Positions 32,801 to 36,060 of a DNA stretch of 36,060 nt are shown in pieces. The DNA is from Basidiobolus meristosporus CBS 931.73 (lineage: Eukaryota; Basidiobolomycota; Basidiobolomycetes; Basidiobolales; Basidiobolaceae). A model generated the notes under the pieces. That model saw only the letters and a program-made list of their open reading frames with translations. It made no database searches and had not been told where the DNA came from. The stretch spans positions 1 to 36,060 of the forward strand of contig MCFE01000792.1 of NCBI GenBank assembly GCA_002104905.1, read 5' to 3'. The position numbers and the translations under genes are program-made. The stretch's first letter is position 1, and each line of letters opens with the position of its first letter.

Positions 32801-34328
32801 GTTTCGTCCCAAACTGGATTGACGGTATTATCTTTGACCGAGGTTCGGGCAAGCTCAGCGCGGCCATTGCATCGCAGAACAACGTAGGGATCGGACATAC
32901 CAATCAGCTCTAGGTTTTTGAGATTCCTGGCACTACGAACGTTTACCTTCAAGACACCCACCGCAGCATCCATGTCTACACCACTCATCAACTGCTCCAC
33001 GTCAAGAGTGAATACGTTTGGTGCATACATCATCGGACCTAATATAGCATTGGTTTGATCCCTAATAAAGGTTTGCAAACCTGGGATGTGGGCAATATCG
33101 AAACCAAAGGTGTCGCCGCCAAGAGGTTTCAACACGTAATCAATAACTGGCGGCTCCATGAAACTCACATCTACAGTTTTGACGTGGGGGAAGGTACTCA
33201 TCAGGTGGAGAGCGATTCTCATCCTTCCCTTGAAGGCAAAGTCTTCAACCAACACGGGCATACCAGCGCCAACGAATCCCTTGCCTACGCGAATCTCCAG
33301 GCAAATCTTGGGGTTGGTCTTCTTCTCCAGCTCACGCTTGGTCAGATCCATAATGTCATTCGGAGTGAAAGAGAATTCCCACTCCATTTCTACTTTATCT
33401 TCGTCATCGTTGAGCAATGTTTTAACGGAATCCACTCTTGGAGCCTTGGTGCCCAAAGTGAAGTGAGAAAGGCGAAGAGAGTCCAAAAAGCCTGGGGTGT
33501 TTTCAGCCAGCACTCCATCGCCAATTTCCACCACGGTGGCCGAAAGGACTGGCTCGTAGATAAGCCAGAATTTACTGACAAAGCTGTTCAACCATTCGGT
33601 TGACTCGGCATCTTGGAACAGCTTGTTGGTAGCCAGCTGACGTGTGATATCATCACGGACATTACGACGATGACGCTGCACGGAGTTAGCATAATACTGT
33701 GTGCCAAAAGCGATCACGATCAAGCACCACCCAAAACCAAAGTACAAACGGGACACAAGGAAGCCACCCAATACTAAGGTGACGATGGCAATATAGTTCT
33801 GCCACTCTTGACCACTGTATTTACTTATGTAGTCTGCGTTAGACTCGCGCCAGCCAAGCACTGGGGGAGGAAGTTCTTTCTTAGGCTTGACGGCAGCTTT
33901 GCCCTCATTCACCTGAGCTGGCTTTGAAGATTCGGCTGCAAGGGTGGTTTAGTTTCGGAATTTTTTTCGTTGCCCGTAGGTAGCGTGGCATCACTGATTA
34001 AAGTTTTGGCAGATGGGCCATCCAAGAGAGGATTGTTTACGGTTACGTCGGAGACGCCAGCGGCCTCTTTGGCTTTCCTTGCCTTCTCTTCCGGGGTGTC
34101 ATGGGGATCAAACGTATGAACCGGCGCCTTAGAATCGGACATAATTTGATCAGCCTCCACGCGAGCCTCAGCTACGCGTTGCTCAGTAGAAACCTCGGGC
34201 TCCGTGGTGGCCTGGCTTACATCTTCAGCAGGTAGACTGGGGAGGACTTTCTCTGGTGCGTCCGCACTGGAGACTGGAGGGGTGGGTTGGATCGGCTGGT
34301 TCAGCTCAAGACCAGCTTCGTTTGACAT
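29860..34328 (-). CDS. TCB: Tricalbin / extended synaptotagmin (ER-plasma membrane tether)
   Basis: Two exons, 34328-33995 and 33935-29860, join across a 59-nt intron (donor GTGATG, ACTAAAC branch, TTGCAG acceptor) into 1469 residues. Order: disordered Pro/Glu-rich N-terminus (1-140), membrane hairpin (159-196, IAIVTLVLGGFLVSRLYFGF then WCLIVIAFG), SMP lipid-transfer domain (about 217-431), and six C2 domains at about 435, 578, 707, 885, 1018 and 1311. C2 A, C, E and F keep the DPY/DPF calcium-loop motif, while B and D lack it. Between C2E and C2F are six tandem 11-residue repeats (1161-1226) and a Pro/Val-rich spacer. Yeast Tcb1-3 tether cortical ER to the plasma membrane and have three or more C2 domains, so this is a long member. 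AATAAA on the minus strand at 29800-29795 follows the stop by 60 nt. Confidence 0.93.
30592..30789 (-). repeat. Six in-frame 33-bp repeats in the tricalbin gene
   Basis: Six consecutive units encode VVGGTLGAGKS or close variants (one has FEAGKF, one VVDG), followed by a partial seventh unit VVGGAMGLFGM. Synonymous differences between units show that the array is not brand new. Confidence 0.93.
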
Positions 34329-35476
34329 TGTTGAATCAAGTCAATAGATAATACTACCTAATGAGTGAAAGAGTGCAAGAAAAGAAAAAGGTCGACAACA
34401 GCTTATTAAAAGTGGAACAATTTATGCATTTCCAAATCAGGTACCGTGTGTTGCCGCGGGAGTACTTCGTCATCACACCCTATTTGTTGATCACGCCAAT
34501 ATTCCTTGGAGATATTCGTGGCTCAACTACCCAAAAATGCAGTATCGTGATCGCTTTTGTATACCTGTATGAGGTGTAGCCACTCATACCTAGTGGAAAT
34601 ACCAAGCAATACCCGTCAATTGACACCTTGGACAGTGTCATATGCAGCTGTAAGACTCCAATCCTTACCTTCTGCAAATGCCTTCAAACATAGGTCAATC
34701 CAGCCTGATTGGTGTATCCAAGGAACGATAAAATATGTACTAGCTTTAAGAAGCATATCTAAGTGATCTGGGGTCTAATAATATCCATACGAAGTTAAGT
34801 AGTCCATCTGGTTGTTATCCAACTAGGCACGCGCCACCAGTCTGCGTTGCAATGACCAATTGTGAGGGCACGAAATATGTTTAGTCTATCACAGTAACAG
34901 AGGTGGAACCAAATTCGCCCATCTACGGCTTGGCGTAAAGAAAATTCCAGGTGTCCTCCAGCCAATTACGGATCTTTGCTCCGAGAATCCTATTTCGCGA
35001 CTCGTTGCTAAATAAATCGACCTAAATGTCTCGTATTTAAAATATGACGAACGTTCCCAATTAGCCATCGTTTAGTGAGCGGATTCAGTAAATTCGGATA
35101 ATTATTTTATCTGGATGCATTCCATGATCTACGAACCCTAAGACTCCTTCCATATATAGATGATTATCATGCGGATTTGTATCAGGATTCAGTCCAATCA
35201 ACCGCGCGTGTTTGGAGAACTATTTTATTAGACAGCCCTCTCACTATTCTTTACGTGCGATATTCATCGACAATGACAGAGGAAATATAATGAATAGCCT
35301 AGTCATATTGATTGTTAACGTGTTAAAATAAACCAATTAAATGTAAACAAACTTTAGGAATGAATAATTGGATAATTCCCGCCCTGCGGTAAAGAAAAAA
35401 AATTCGGCTACAATGAATTTCATTAATTTGTTACGTTGGCAGACTTGACGTCTTGACTATACCTCGCTCAGTTGAA
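34329..35476. other. Intergenic region between divergent tricalbin and Cns1/TTC4-like gene
   Basis: About 1.15 kb, AT-rich in its right half. Short open frames are present but none has a recognisable product or coding-like composition, and I see no transposon similarity to the left half of the window. It must hold both promoters. No tRNA or rRNA is supported. Confidence 0.45.
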
Positions 35477-36060
35477 ATGTCTGTTCCTGGACCGGATCAA
35501 CAACGCCCGGATTGGGCTATGTCTGAGGAGCACATCCTCGAAGAAATGAATAAAATCCCACTCTTATGAATGATTTACCAGAGGATTCGGAGGAGAATGC
35601 TACTTTGCTAGCTTTACAGTCCCTTGCTTATGACGGAACTGCAGAAGGTATATATCGATGATTTTACCGTGTCGTCAAATGGTAGACTAACCCGGAAATC
35701 GCTCTCAGAGGTTGCTGAAAATTTCAAAAACCAAGGAAATGATTGTTTCAAAGAGGAAAACACAAATATCAAGATGCCATTAAATTCTATACCCAGGCAT
35801 TGGAAACCGATTGTGGGGACAAAGAGCTTATGGCTACATGTTATACCAACCGTCCGCTTCAATTTGGCACTTGGTAAGTATTCACAGCTATTAATGGTTG
35901 GAATGGAGTATTGATTTGTTTGTTTGGTACTAGAGAATGACGGCGTGTTTGAATGATTGTGCTGCTGCACTGGCATCAACCCCCGTAACCGTGAAAGCCC
36001 TCTATCGCTCCGCCAGAGCCCTATGTGCTTTAGAGAAGTATTTGGAAGCCATCGATTGTT
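35477..36060 (+). pseudogene. CNS1: Cns1/TTC4-type TPR co-chaperone, 5' part, with several apparent frameshifts
   Basis: It starts at ATG 35477 (MSVPGPDQQRPDWAMSEEHI) and runs off the window. The family pattern is clear: EEMNKIPL, then MNDLPEDSEENATLLALQSL, AYDGTAE, EVAENFKNQGNDCFK, the TPR segment KYQDAIKFYTQALETD and LYRSARALCALEKYLEA. Introns at 35648-35708 and 35874-35933 have good splice sites. Keeping the family reading needs about five 1-nt corrections, near 35564, 35752, 35851, 35856 and 35944, all apparent deletions. Cns1/TTC4 binds Hsp90 and Hsp70 and is essential in yeast. Either this copy is decaying or the local assembly is poor. Neighbouring genes need no such correction. Confidence 0.72.

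Noticed and set aside
34740-34880. Possible 5S rRNA gene or relic (GAAGTTAAG and nearby GC-richer bases)
   Set aside because: The box-A-like 9-mer is present, but spacing to the other 5S control elements and the 5'/3' pairing ends do not fit. Probably chance.

Overview
The window looks like nuclear DNA of a filamentous or yeast-like fungus. The genes are split by short (46-82 nt) GT-AG introns with CTAAC-like branch sites, and the host gene set is fungal: a tricalbin, the Dbf4 regulator of the S-phase kinase, a Siw14-type phosphatase, COA6, mitochondrial bL27 and a Cns1/TTC4 co-chaperone. Plavaka-like (CACTA-type) transposase remnants weakly favour a basidiomycete. The species cannot be named from the sequence.

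There are two sharply different halves. Bases 1 to about 23975 are an AT-rich nest of transposable elements with no host gene I can support. From left to right: a decayed Ty1/copia element on the minus strand (5' LTR 2314-2662, half-tRNA primer site, gag remnant); a lone LTR of a second family (2742-3090); an old, truncated Ty3/gypsy copy on the minus strand (3350-7105); a nested pair of Plavaka-like DNA transposons (7106-16692); the 3' end of another copia element (16699-17583, resuming at 23485-23975); and, inserted in that copia, a young, almost intact 5.9-kb Ty3/gypsy chromovirus (17584-23484). The young element has LTRs differing at 2 of 521 positions and a perfect 5-bp target duplication.

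The DNA transposons are the least familiar part. The transposase gene and an unrecognised second gene ('X') lie head to head in two separate copies. X occurs three times (7948-8630, 8954-11033, 14786-16692). The first and third pieces read as halves of one copy split by insertion of a second element at about 8631-14785. The young gypsy shows its expression mechanism clearly: a GGGAAAC slippery site, a 6-nt spacer and an 11-bp hairpin at the gag/pol overlap, and a Tf1-like self-priming arrangement in which the first 11 nt of the predicted transcript are complementary to the primer site next to the LTR.

Bases from about 24300 to the end are gene-dense host sequence: COA6 (+), SIW14 (-), DBF4 (+), mitochondrial bL27 (-), tricalbin (-), and the start of a Cns1/TTC4 gene (+) carrying several apparent 1-nt deletions. 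COA6 and bL27m serve mitochondria, Dbf4 serves replication initiation, tricalbin serves ER-plasma membrane contacts, and Siw14 is a phosphatase. They look like ordinary neighbours rather than a pathway cluster. Oddities here are a COA6 lacking its inner cysteine pair, an isoleucine after the P-loop arginine of Siw14, and six tandem 11-residue repeats in the tricalbin linker.
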